Assembly (NCBI GenBank): GCA_021927905.1
Contig: BLLK01000051.1
Span: forward strand, 806,001-870,000
Reading direction: 5' to 3'
Length of the DNA: 64,000 nt
Source: Chaetoceros tenuissimus
Taxonomy: Eukaryota; Bacillariophyta; Thalassiosirophyceae; Chaetocerotales; Chaetocerotaceae
In this document: positions 12,738 through 22,840 of the stretch, one piece after another
Layout: every line of letters starts with the position of its first letter
Position numbering within the stretch: the first letter of the stretch is position 1
Notes under the pieces: generated by a model
The model's input: the letters and a program-made list of their open reading frames with translations, nothing else
Databases searched by the model: none
Told to the model about the DNA's origin: nothing
Position numbers and translations under genes: made by a program

Positions 12738-13372
12738 TCTACAAACTAACGCGTTTCGGCAGAACCCTCCTTGGCCTTTTTGTACGCCGTGTCCTTTGGA
12801 AATCGATGATCTCTAGAATATTACAAGATTGAATGGAAAGTGCTTAGCTGTACTCGCTCACAATAGGTTTCATCAATATGCACCTAAATAGCTATTCTGG
12901 TATGTTGTTGGAGAACAAGCTAGGACTACTATTCTTTGACAATTTGAGGAAGATATTTCATAGTAACTGCATGTTTTGTAAATACTTCGTCATCCCGGAT
13001 GATATTTTGCTTTCTATTTTTTTAAAGTATTTTTATTGTTTGTCAATTATATACATACGTAGCATCAAATAGCGTTTTATTTCTTCATTGATATCGAAAT
13101 GGAATTGAAGCGGTTTATGAAAAGGATTCTTTTTTAAATGGCTCGAGATTGGAGTACGTACGACCTTCCACGTGGTGTTAAGTGCGCGATGCATCGCAAC
13201 AGACATGTCATTCCCATCTTCAGCTCACGTACTCGGTTACCACCACAGAAATGAAGTCAGAGAGGCACTTTTGAACTTTCTGTTCATCTTTCTTTCTTCT
13301 TCTAAACATACCACTCTAAGCACAAGTTTATGAACCCTATTGAATATACAAATCTGCAACAAATATACGAAA

Positions 13373-16183
13373 ATGAGAGTAAGGAGTATAGCTCTATTAT
13401 CTCTACTTAGTGTCATTCCTCTATCGGCAAATGATGAATTAGTAGATCCTGTACAAAATGATATCTTAACAGTGCACGAAGATGAAATGAAAGCAAGTAC
13501 TCAAGAAATTATTGCTGATGAATCTGTTGCTGCTGACACTGTTCATGTTGTGGTAGATGACTCTGAAAATGATGATGAAGGTGCTTCAAGTACAAATCAG
13601 CAAGCTCAACACGAAATTGTGAAAGAGACTACCGAAGAACAGAAAAATAAAATCACGGAGACTAGTGACGATACAGAGAAAAACGAAGCAACTGAAAATA
13701 ACATTGAAGAAAATATACAAGAGCCAAGTAATTTGGATAAGCAAGATACTACCGAACTAGTCGAAAATAAGTCAGAAAATGAAGATAGCACAGAAGAAAC
13801 TAATGAAATAGATCAAGACGAAACTGCCGGCAATCAAGAAGAAGAAGAAAAGGATGCAACCGAGGCTGAGGACAGCAATGAAAATGACACAGCGCCTTCA
13901 TCAGAACATATATCTGAGAACGCGGAGGAAGATGAAGACAAGACAAATATTGCAATTGACTACTCGAGCAAATCTACGGGAGCACTAATTATTGACAAAT
14001 CAAAGAATTTTAAAGGAACGTCAAATCTGTTGAACCCAGACAAAGACAAATACGCCATGATTCCTTGCGATCAAGGAGATGCGGTGAAATATGTAACTAT
14101 TGGATTGTCAGAGGATATTTTGGTAAAGACTATCAAACTCGTAAGCAATGAAAGATATTCCTCTCTTACCAAGAGATTCCAGGTTCTAGGTAGTCAAGAC
14201 ATGTCGACATGGGAAGATATGGGCACTTTTGACGCTAAGCCATGGTACAAAGAAAACAAACAACAAACATTTGAATTAGAGTCGCCAAGTTGGGCTCGAT
14301 ACTTGAAGTTTAGGTTTCTAGATCACTACGGTGACGAGCATTATTGTGCATACACACAGATCAGTGTTTTTGGTAGCACCACTTTGCAAGGATATCAGGA
14401 AATGCAGATGGAAGCGAACGAAGCAGCAGAGGCTGAATCAGAAGCTGCGAAGGCAGTGGTTGATGAAATTGAAAGTGCTGCTCTAGGAGAACTCGAGAAT
14501 TTAGAATCAGATGAGAGTACAAATAATGAAATCAATATCCCTGACGAAGAATTGGAGCAACGATCAGAGGAGAATTCAGACGTGGCTGAGACCGAATTAA
14601 CTTCTGCTGAGAATGAGATCGTAGACATTTCTGAACAAGACCAATCAATGGATACAAATTCAGCTACAGTCGTAGAGGAAAAGAAACCCGAAGTTGAGGA
14701 AATAGCTACTGAAGTAAAAGAACAAAAAGCTCATACAACGGAAGACTCTAGTGTTTCTAGCGGCGCAAAAGTGGAAACCCCAGAAAGCAAATCAATAGAA
14801 GGGGCAACAGAGGAAAGCGATGAAGTACCCGTAGAACTAGAATCTACTGAAAAGGTGGAAAATAATAATGAAGTTGTAGAGGAGTCAAAAGCAACTCCAC
14901 AGGTAAAGAACGAAGTTACATCAGGTGAATCTGCTGACCAAACAAAACCGCCGGAAAGTGAAAATGTCACTGATAGTACAAGCTCCAAAGAGAAAGAAGC
15001 TGTTGTGAGTTCTGCGCCAGTTGCAAGTGCAGTAAAGTCTGCTATCCAATCTGTCCGTAAATCAACAATTAAAGAATCAACCACAGAAACCAATGACGAG
15101 GATATGACACACAAACCCGAGGTTGATAAAGGAAAAGATAACGAGGATAGTGAGATAAATGAAGAAGTGAAAGCTGTCGACAAATCTGAACCAAAGGCTA
15201 CCGAGGAGGAATCTACTACAAATGTTACCAATGAAGTGAAAAACAATGCAGAAGAAGTGGTTGAGCCAGAGCCACCTACTGTTCAAACTGCAAAGACATT
15301 GGAGGATACACCAGAGGAGTCTCAACCTCCAAAGCTCAATTCTAGTTCAACAGCTACATCATCTGTATCGGCAAACATTGATTCAAGTTCCAATGATGTA
15401 CTGAAGGCTACAGAAGAAGTTTTGAGTTCTCTATCCAAGAAATATCCAAATGCAAAATGTTTGAACTATCTCGACTTTTCAGAGTTTAAAAAGCGATCAA
15501 TAGAATCTGCCAAGCAGAAACTGTCTGCAGGAGATAAGACAAAGATTCAAGGAAATAAAAACGAACCAATCTTCAAGAAACTAACGGACGAGATCAAAGG
15601 TCTTCAAGCTAGCCAAGGTGTTTATGAACAATATATTAAGGCCGCCACTAGTTGCTATCAGCGCGTCATTCTCGACCTCGGAAACGACCTTGTCTTGAAA
15701 CAGAAAGAACATGAAGATCGTGTCACTGCGATTGAAGATCAAATGAAACAATTTCTGCAAGAAAATCAAAGCAGCGGTCTTGGAATAAAGGATTTAGTTC
15801 ATGGAACAAAGTCAACCTTGAAGCCACTGTACAACTTCTTGATTCGCACCTTCCCTGTGCTTGTATCATGCTATCAATACTTGAAAATAGTCTTCTTGAG
15901 TACTTTGGAAAAGATCCTTGAAAATGAACATGTTCAAAGAGCACTTGCACTTCTCCAATCTTATGAACGCGACATCAAAACCTTTGCATTTGGAATGCTA
16001 TGTTGTTACATGTACTTTCTTTCCACATCTACACAGAAGAAACGAAAATCAAAAGAAACCAAGAAGCGTAGACGCGTTCCTCGCATCACTGCGCCGCATA
16101 CCCCACAAAAGATACACGGTTTGGTTGTTCAAAATGGAGAGATTTTATCATCTCCGAGCCTCCATGATGACCGATCTGACTAG
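13373..16183 (+). CDS. SLP1/osteopotentia-type mid-SUN domain protein
   Basis: The chosen ATG at 13373 gives a clear signal peptide (MRVRSIALLSLLSVIPLSA); upstream codons in frame offer no ATG. The protein has 936 residues: a long Glu/Ser/Thr-rich acidic stretch, a SUN domain at about residues 200-340 (DYSSKSTGALII, then SWARYLKFRFLDHYGDEHYC and YTQISVFG), a second very acidic region of some 330 residues, and a C-terminal part with predicted coiled coil, hydrophobic segments near the end (LIRTFPVLVSCYQYLKIVFL; FAFGMLCCYMYFLS) and a basic tail. This order matches the mid-SUN family of yeast Slp1 and plant SUN3/4, which are ER or nuclear-envelope membrane proteins; yeast Slp1 protects folding of soluble ER proteins. 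The acidic linkers are unusually long. It is convergent with VPS28, 103 bp away. Confidence 0.85.
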   Translation: MRVRSIALLSLLSVIPLSANDELVDPVQNDILTVHEDEMKASTQEIIADESVAADTVHVVVDDSENDDEGASSTNQQAQHEIVKETTEEQKNKITETSDDTEKNEATENNIEENIQEPSNLDKQDTTELVENKSENEDSTEETNEIDQDETAGNQEEEEKDATEAEDSNENDTAPSSEHISENAEEDEDKTNIAIDYSSKSTGALIIDKSKNFKGTSNLLNPDKDKYAMIPCDQGDAVKYVTIGLSEDILVKTIKLVSNERYSSLTKRFQVLGSQDMSTWEDMGTFDAKPWYKENKQQTFELESPSWARYLKFRFLDHYGDEHYCAYTQISVFGSTTLQGYQEMQMEANEAAEAESEAAKAVVDEIESAALGELENLESDESTNNEINIPDEELEQRSEENSDVAETELTSAENEIVDISEQDQSMDTNSATVVEEKKPEVEEIATEVKEQKAHTTEDSSVSSGAKVETPESKSIEGATEESDEVPVELESTEKVENNNEVVEESKATPQVKNEVTSGESADQTKPPESENVTDSTSSKEKEAVVSSAPVASAVKSAIQSVRKSTIKESTTETNDEDMTHKPEVDKGKDNEDSEINEEVKAVDKSEPKATEEESTTNVTNEVKNNAEEVVEPEPPTVQTAKTLEDTPEESQPPKLNSSSTATSSVSANIDSSSNDVLKATEEVLSSLSKKYPNAKCLNYLDFSEFKKRSIESAKQKLSAGDKTKIQGNKNEPIFKKLTDEIKGLQASQGVYEQYIKAATSCYQRVILDLGNDLVLKQKEHEDRVTAIEDQMKQFLQENQSSGLGIKDLVHGTKSTLKPLYNFLIRTFPVLVSCYQYLKIVFLSTLEKILENEHVQRALALLQSYERDIKTFAFGMLCCYMYFLSTSTQKKRKSKETKKRRRVPRITAPHTPQKIHGLVVQNGEILSSPSLHDDRSD

Positions 16184-16286
16184 TCTAGAGTATTTAAAAA
16201 TTCCTTTTTCCCGCTACTAAATATCACACATAAATATATAATTATACTTTTTGAATACATAATTTACATGTTACATGTTACAAATA

Positions 16287-16961
16287 TTACTTGTTCTTAT
16301 CTGAAAGATACCGCTTGAACTCTTGATATGCAGAATCCAAGTCCATATACAATTGTCTTGAATCACTTTCTTCAATCTCATCCACAGCCCTCAAAATATT
16401 CAACTTTTGAAGCCATTGTTGCACAATTCTATTTGGTTCAAATTCATTAGGAATATCAGGTAATCTCGTCAAAGCATTCATTAAGTCACTCAACAGCGGT
16501 TGAAGCTCATCTACCGCTTGAATTCCCAACTTGAGTGCATCCATGGTAGTAATGAATCTTTCCGCAGTTTCAGCAACAGTGATTGCAGTCTTGTGACTTT
16601 CAGCAGCCGACATCATTTGCTCAGGAACGCCGACTCTCAATAAACGATCCGCAGCACGGGGACAATCAAGTTGATACACTTGCATAAATGTTTCTGTAGA
16701 CATGGACTTTGTCAAAGCCACACGCTCTGCAATTTTAAATTGTGAAATAAGTTTATGACATTCAGCCGTATATTCATCACGAGTGACTGCATTTCTGGCA
16801 TATGCACGCTCAAGGGATTCAGTTGCCATAATGATGGAATAAAGATCGCCTAGGTTGTCGTACATTTCTCTTTCACGTCCGGATTCAAAGAGTTCGATCT
16901 CGTGCGCATCGAAGTCCTCTTCGAATTGCTCAAGGGTTCCAGGAGGCACAAATTTGGGCAT
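16287..16961 (-). CDS. VPS28: ESCRT-I subunit VPS28
   Basis: A single-exon gene of 224 residues, the usual length for VPS28. The N-terminal half carries the conserved ESCRT-I core segment (EIELFESGREREMYDNLGDL, followed by SIIMATESLERAYARN and YTAECHKLISQFK). The C-terminal four-helix domain follows (DALKLGIQAVDELQPLLSDL; WLQKLN; SDSRQLYMDLDSAYQEFKR). The protein joins VPS23 and VPS37 in ESCRT-I and links it to ESCRT-II for sorting of ubiquitinated cargo at endosomes. No intron or lesion is visible. Confidence 0.97.
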   Translation of the reverse strand: MPKFVPPGTLEQFEEDFDAHEIELFESGREREMYDNLGDLYSIIMATESLERAYARNAVTRDEYTAECHKLISQFKIAERVALTKSMSTETFMQVYQLDCPRAADRLLRVGVPEQMMSAAESHKTAITVAETAERFITTMDALKLGIQAVDELQPLLSDLMNALTRLPDIPNEFEPNRIVQQWLQKLNILRAVDEIEESDSRQLYMDLDSAYQEFKRYLSDKNK

Positions 16962-17953
16962 ATTGCAGTGATTAGTATGTATCGTATCGAAGTGTGAATG
17001 TAATTACAATTCAAAGCAGTGAATACAAAGGTAAAATAAAATATTGAAGAGAAGAGAGAAGAAGAAATTCGCTTTGTTCCGAGTTCGTTTCCACTTTTAT
17101 CTAAAAGGCCAATATTACCCCACTTACCTGAACCCCCCCCCCCAATATTTAAAATATCAAAACCTATTACAGAGAGAGGTTCTCAGGAAAGAAATGTCAT
17201 TTTCAACTTTTGGGTTCTCAAAGTCGCATCATACGTACGAGGTCTAAAAATTCATCTTCCTCATGCGAATGCTACTATCGATATATCGACAATCGACAAG
17301 TAAGTGTTCTCGCCTTCTCTCTGGCCGAATGCTAAATAGTAAATTGAGTTCGTGTAGGAGCAAAAAATTTCTATTTCCAAAAAACAAAATTATTCATTTG
17401 ATTGCATTTGAAGCAATTTCAAGTATTGACAAAATGGATCCAGTAGTTCAAATAAGGGATTCGATTCGGACCCCAAAAATATCATAGATATTTCCCACTT
17501 CCATCTTCAACTAGAGAATAATTTATCACATATTTCTTTACTCTGACATTTTTTTCATCCATTTCGATGCATCATTCGTGAAGAATCTATCATTGTAGAA
17601 TAAGTTAGTTGTTCGGCGAGAGTTGTCCTACCAAGTTCTGCAAGAAGCATCGAATTTATTCGCCACCGATAGCAGAACTCAAATATGGATCTAGAAGCTC
17701 ATTTTTAGTCAAGGGGAAGGAGGAAGTATTTCCTTCCTCCAAGAATGAATTCATTCTGTAGGTAGAATCTTATACAGCTAAAGTAGAAATGTTGATTAAG
17801 TAATGATTCCCTATTTATTAGTTATACAGGTATGAATTCTTATGAGTTTTCATCTTTTCATTCGATCTTTGTCATTTTGTTTTTGTGTTTTGATTATAAA
17901 ATATAAATATCAACCTCTTTCCAACTCCAACGAAGTCCGTTTCAAGTTAGAAC
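16962..17953. other. intergenic region
   Basis: About 1 kb without a supportable gene, between the divergent 5' end of VPS28 and the 3' end of the next gene. It contains an 11-base C run at 17133-17143, a diverged relative of the 105-bp repeat (about 17298-17360, sharing TTCTCGCCTTCTCT), and a perfect 16-bp palindrome AGAATGAATTCATTCT at 17742-17757. Confidence 0.6.
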
Positions 17954-18559
17954 TTATACCCATGTCATGTTTGCTAGAATATTGGTATAAGTTGCTGCAA
18001 GTTGCTGTGGCTGGAATGAACCATTGCCAACAGAACCAAGAATAGATGATGGATTGGTGGTACCATTGGAATGCACAGATGCACAATCCATAACACTGTC
18101 ATCATCATTATTATTTGGGGATAGAACAGATAGCTGAGAGGTAAGATTGACACGGCTCTTTGCACTTCTCTCCATGTACTGAGATAGGCGATTGATGGTT
18201 TCCTCGCGTTGCTTTTCAAGATCTTCTGGTGACATTAAGCAAAGGAATGATGGGCGACGAATTGCTGGAACTTGGAAGTTTGGTGCTTGAACATTTGGCT
18301 GGACCTCGTTCATAGGTGCGTCTACTGTTTCATTGCTTTGCATTTGAAAGTTAGAATCACTGATGATATGATCGCTCATTTCCAAAGAGTTGTGGAAAGA
18401 ATCATCCATCATAAACTCGGACAAATCAGAATCTTCATGAAACATAGGTTCCTCTTCTTGAATAATACTCAAGGCACCAGTATCATCTAATGCAAATTCA
18501 AACTCATCGAGATGATGGGAAGAATCGCTGTTGTCGCTTGTCGAATATGAAGAATTCAT
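17954..18559 (-). CDS. hypothetical small acidic protein
   Basis: A 201-residue single-exon frame with an ATG at 18559. No known domain is recognised. The N-terminal ~70 residues are Asp/Glu/Ser-rich and include two acidic patches (DEFEFALDD; HEDSDLSEFMMDD). In the middle is a short helical, charged segment, EKQREETINRLSQYMERSAK, which resembles a Lys/Arg-Ser motif common in short diatom proteins of unknown role. The tail is Ser/Asn/Gln-rich. The composition suggests a nuclear or regulatory protein, but this is inference only. Confidence 0.65.
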   Translation of the reverse strand: MNSSYSTSDNSDSSHHLDEFEFALDDTGALSIIQEEEPMFHEDSDLSEFMMDDSFHNSLEMSDHIISDSNFQMQSNETVDAPMNEVQPNVQAPNFQVPAIRRPSFLCLMSPEDLEKQREETINRLSQYMERSAKSRVNLTSQLSVLSPNNNDDDSVMDCASVHSNGTTNPSSILGSVGNGSFQPQQLAATYTNILANMTWV

Positions 18560-19196
18560 TTTAGTTGGTATGTTGTATGTGTATTTGGCTTGTTCTAGAA
18601 AATTATGATAAAAAGTACAATGTTGCTTTGGCTAGAAAAGATCGACTGGGATGGGAAGGGCAAAATATCACAATAGCGTTCCTTCTTCCTGCATGCAGAA
18701 TGCAGACCCCCTTCCCATCAAGAAGGCTTCTCATCTCTTTGATCGGTAATTAGCTATTTTGGAAAATATCAAGCTATTTCATTCATATTTACTATTAACT
18801 TATGTATACAAATAGCCTGTATTCCTAAACGTCACTTTTAATTTTTTTGATATTTTGATCAACTTTGATATTTTGTTTTCTGTATGCAACTTTTTGAGCA
18901 TCCAAAAAGAAACACAGCTTTACCGTGTGGATACGAATTCTTTCTTCTATTCTAGACACCTTAACGGTTACTATTAATTTTTCTGCACTAGCTAGATACT
19001 AGTACTTTAATATTTCGTTTGAATGAAAGTTTGGCTTTGTTACTGTACGTACCTTCAGTATTGTATTTGATACGACTTCACTTTATCCTAGCTAGTGTTG
19101 GATTGTAGATGATTCCGAGAACCCGGCTTGTTGGATTGGTAGATTTTGAGAACCCTTTCATGATTGCTTTTTGACGTACCACTTCCTCCTAAATAA

Positions 19197-19400
19197 AAAA
19201 CCTTCTCGCCCTTCTCCTGGATAAAAAAAAGTCTTCTCGCCTTCTCTTTAGCCGAATACTAATAATAAGATTAGTTTTGTGTCAGTAGGTCTAGAGTCTA
19301 TAAAACCTTCTCGCCCTTCTCCTGGATAAAAAAAAGTCTTCTCGCCTTCTCTTTAGCCGAATACTAATATAAGATTAGTTTTGTGTCAGTAGGTCTAGAG
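19197..19400 (+). repeat. 105-bp tandem duplication
   Basis: Two copies at 19197-19296 and 19302-19400 are nearly identical, running from AAAACCTTCTCGCCCTTCTC through TCTTCTCGCC and TTTAGCCGAATACTAAT to GTCAGTAGGTCTAGAG. The main difference is a 3-base length change after AATACTAAT. A diverged single copy lies at about 17298-17360, so the sequence is also dispersed. Confidence 0.85.
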
Positions 19401-20156
19401 GTCTGTTTCATATTTTGAATTTGTTTTCTGACCGGGATTTGAATCATCATTTTTGACAATGTCAGACAAGAAGGAGGTACCAAGTTTAGTGGGTATTTTC
19501 GTTTACTACCCCCTCCCCCAACACACAAAAATTTATTCTTGTGAAGGAAACAACACTTCCGTTGGAGCACTTACAAGAGTCAAATCAAAATAAAATTTCG
19601 TACACATCTCTATTATATAGTGAAGAATACATGTACCAATTGGTGTAGTTCAGCATGTTCATTTGGTTGAGGTATATGAGATGAACTGATACTACCCCGG
19701 TTAGGGGACGAGATGGATTGATACTACCCCCTCAGACAAAAATGAATTTTTCGATTCTATGGAGTACTCTAATTTGAATGAGAATTAGATTTTCTGAATC
19801 TACACCTTCTGTTTGGTAATAGAGGATGGTGAGAAGTTGTCTGAACATTGGATGAGTGTGTGTGAAATCTGTGTCTCAAAGTGCAATTGGAAGGAATGTT
19901 CCATACGATCACTCTTAACACAGCAGGAACACATAAAAATAGCAATACAAGCAAGCGAGACTCAGAACAAATGCGTGCAATAGTATATTGTATATGTTAA
20001 TTAATCAAACGTATTTATTGAAGGTCAAACTTGAGAAATTGAGCAAGAAATAGGGGTAGGTGCGTTGCTCTCAAGTCCAACATGTGTTCTGATATGAAAC
20101 GAAAGAGACGGGGAAACATGCGGAGAAACCGAAAACGAAGACATTTTCCATAAACA

Positions 20157-20347
20157 GGGGGTAGTATCAACTTGTATCAGGAAAAAGTACATAAAAATAA
20201 AGAAATTTAAATAAACCAAAGTACGGATGTTTTCAATAACACTTTAAAGTTATATGTTCTGTAGTTCAAAGTTGTAGAAATATTTTTTTTCATGTAGTAT
20301 TGTCCATATGTAGTCAGCTCGAATGAGAACTTTTTGATACTACCCCC
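20157..20347. mobile_element. candidate short non-autonomous DNA element with 14-bp terminal inverted repeats
   Basis: GGGGGTAGTATCAA at 20157-20170 and its exact reverse complement TTGATACTACCCCC at 20334-20347 bound a 191-bp AT-rich segment. Another full copy of the 14-mer lies at 19718-19731 in the orientation that would bound 19718-20170 instead, and partial copies lie at 19502-19513 and 19687-19698. No coding capacity and no clear target-site duplication is visible next to the ends. A MITE-like element or a nested cluster of such elements is likely; a dispersed regulatory motif is the alternative. Confidence 0.4.
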
Positions 20348-20710
20348 TCTAGGCCATTTCACAAATCATTAATTACAATACAAAAACAAACTAATAGGTA
20401 AAATCTGATACGCCAGAATTGTAGAGCACATATGAAAGTGTAGATGTGCATACTCTGATTGTTTCATTTCAATTATTTTTTTATTTTTTCGGAGGGGTAG
20501 CTATTTTGGAATGAAAATAGCCACTAAACAGGTAAGTGTTTTCAGATTTTACTTTGACTGTTGGACTTGCGGGATATTCTTATGTTTTCGTTTCTCGCAG
20601 TTCTCTTTCTTTTTGAGTTAGTAGCGAATGATCGTGACTGATTATATCATTTACATTATTTCTCTTTCCCTGTTACTAACATTGCTGCTGTACAATAGTA
20701 ACTTGATAGC

Positions 20711-22261
20711 ATGTCATCGATGCTGACTTCAAACCAAGGATCTATAATGAACATGAAACCAAGAAGGTGCAAGAGGACCCCTGCAAATTATGCTCGAGGC
20801 CTCGAATCAAGCTCTTATCTAAAGAGGAGATCTTTTCTGAACGACATAAAGAACTCTTCAGAGCAAAACTATTTATCAGACTCATCCATAAACTACAGTC
20901 ATCTCAATAATAAAATGAGAGACGCACATTGTGATGAGTCAACGAGCTCAAGTTTGAGTGGTGGCCCTAACAAGGCAAATCCAATACTTCGTTATCTATT
21001 CACCTTATCTTTTTTGTTGGTCCTTTTTACATGCGAGCGTAATTACTACATAGCAAACAAAAGGAAACGAGCAAGAGGAAGAAACTTGAGGGCCAGATTA
21101 GACTATCAAAGCAGAATCTCGCCTACCGCAAACTCTGCAAAAGACACTGAAGGGGGAAGCCCAAACATTATAGATACAGAATCCTTGCATAGAAGCAACA
21201 ATGAAATGATTGATAGGATCCAAAAAGCCACTTTGAATGTACCACGTACTGCCATGAAACCTTCAAAGTATAGTCCACCTAATCCCAAACTTCAGATTCC
21301 ATCCAATCTTGATGGATTTCTTACAGACATCAAGAAAGATATGGGTCAAACAAACGATGTTCCCCTTTTTTGGCATGTTTTGAAGTCTGGTGGCACAACA
21401 ATGAAGGATGCAATTGGGATGTGCTTAAACAAGGTCGAAGCATCAGAATCTGGTGTTTTGGATGGTCACATAAGCGACCGACGGCTTCAAAAGATCAAGA
21501 TAGGACAAGGGCCAATTCAATATGTAAATGGTAAGCGAATGACGTTTTATTACTCTTCGTGCTAGATGTTGCCGAGCCTAAATTCTAACGACGTGTAATT
21601 CTTTGTATCCATCACAGTTGATACAACAACAGCAAATGGAATCAAGAGAGCCATTGCAATGGGCTTGATCGAAAGCGAAATGTCTGACGTAATCTTTACG
21701 CCCCTACTTCATGAATCAACAATGCTTTTCAATAATACTAGTCACAATGGAAGAGCATTCACTCTCTTTCGACATCCAGTAGAACGAGCTGTAAGTCTAT
21801 ACCATTATTTACAACATGCCAATTGGGAGCCTACTTTTAGTAAGAAGCTTGAATCAATAAAAACGTTGGAGGATTATGCCATATCTGAGTTCGCAGAAAA
21901 TAATTGGATGACTAGATTTCTCACCAATGAAATCACTGGAATAGTAACCCGTAGGCATCTTTCAATTGCAAAGGAAATCCTTTGATGTAAAATTCTAGTT
22001 GGCCTCACAAGCGATATGGAAAATTCTTTTCATCGATTCATGAATTACTTTGGATGGAACAAAGAAGCACTATCTACTGATCAAAGAGGTTGTCTTCAAA
22101 ACTACCTGAATAGTGGTTCTAATGTGAACAAATATGCTTTAAAGGCTGAAGATTCAATGGGATGGAGGATTTTACGTTCAAACAATCTCTTGGATCTAGA
22201 ACTCTATGACTATGCGCTACAACTATACGATGAACAAGGTAAAATGTTAGGATTGAAATGA
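20711..22261 (+). pseudogene. Golgi-type sulfotransferase interrupted by one in-frame TGA
   Basis: Exon 1 is 20711-21530 and exon 2 starts at 21618 (87-nt intron, phase 1). The protein has type II topology: an N-terminal cytosolic part, a membrane segment near residues 93-110 (RYLFTLSFLLVLFTC), then the sulfotransferase domain. The PAPS 5'-phosphosulfate loop is FWHVLKSGGTTMKD and the 3'-phosphate motif is FTLFRHPVERAVSLYHYL. At 21983-21985 a TGA falls between AKEIL and CKILVGLTSDMENSF, and the same frame continues to a normal stop at 22259-22261, 487 codons in all. CGA-to-TGA would explain it. Alternatives are sequence error or a cryptic 48-nt in-frame intron (weak GTAGGC donor at about 21950, acceptor TTCTAG), which would remove a segment that looks conserved. 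If the stop is real, the product keeps both PAPS motifs but loses the last ~95 residues. Confidence 0.7.
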
Positions 22262-22840
22262 AAATAGGCGCACAGTAAACACAACTACATTGTATGACGA
22301 AGCTACGCATACAAAGAAACTTTATAATTAATACACATCTACATAGAGCTTGCATTCATAACAATTATAACTATAGGACATAGTAATTAATTCATCAAAA
22401 CCTACAATTGTAACTATGAAAAGAATACTTTTTTAAAAGTGGCTTCAAATGCTTTTGTTTATTTACTCAGAAAGGCGTCATTGTTGAGAAATCGGAACAG
22501 AGATAAAGGAATGCATGAAATCATGTTGAGGAATACCCAGAACAATGACGGATTTCAGTGACAGAAAGTGGGAATGTAAAAGGTAAAAGTGACAAAGCGG
22601 GCTAAAACAACAAAAGAAAAGTGATACAACGACATTGATACGATTGAAATAAATTACCAACCCCACAGAGATTTAAAAGTGACGCAGTTGGATCCGAACC
22701 CCTTTTTGTTGGACGTCAGTTTTTCATCATTCCCATTCACTCCTTCATTCACTTCATTCTGTCATCTTCTCATGAAATCATCTCTGCCATAACATAACAT
22801 CATATATTAAAAAGAAGAAAAACAAAAAATATAGCAACAG
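22262..22840 (+). other. intergenic region
   Basis: AT-rich DNA between two genes on the same strand. I see nothing beyond the 3' flank of the sulfotransferase locus and the promoter of the next gene. Confidence 0.5.

Larger units (their letters stand above)
11689..13372 (+). other. long intergenic spacer
   Basis: No credible gene was found in this 1.7-kb stretch. Open frames here are short and lack family resemblance. It holds two small tandem duplications (listed separately) and, at its right end, the promoter of the SUN-like gene. An ATG at 13330 opens a short frame that overlaps the start codon at 13373 out of frame; it would count as an upstream ORF if transcription starts before it. 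Confidence 0.6.
18560..20710. other. repeat-rich gene desert
   Basis: 2.15 kb with no credible coding frame. It holds the 105-bp tandem duplication (19197-19400) and five copies of the ACTACCCC-containing motif between 19502 and 20347, three of them complete 14-mers in mixed orientation. The right end must carry the promoter of the sulfotransferase gene. Confidence 0.6.

Noticed and set aside
12344-13072. Small open frames in the 11.7-13.4 kb spacer as genes
   Set aside because: They are short, overlap simple repeats, lack family resemblance and have poor start context.
17133-17143. C11 run as a functional element
   Set aside because: A single homopolymer in a spacer; no pairing partner or repeat context.
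21983-21985. TGA as selenocysteine codon in the sulfotransferase
   Set aside because: The family is not known to use selenocysteine, the position is not catalytic, and CGA-to-TGA gives a simple explanation. I saw no obvious SECIS hairpin in the 3' flank, though I could not fold it.
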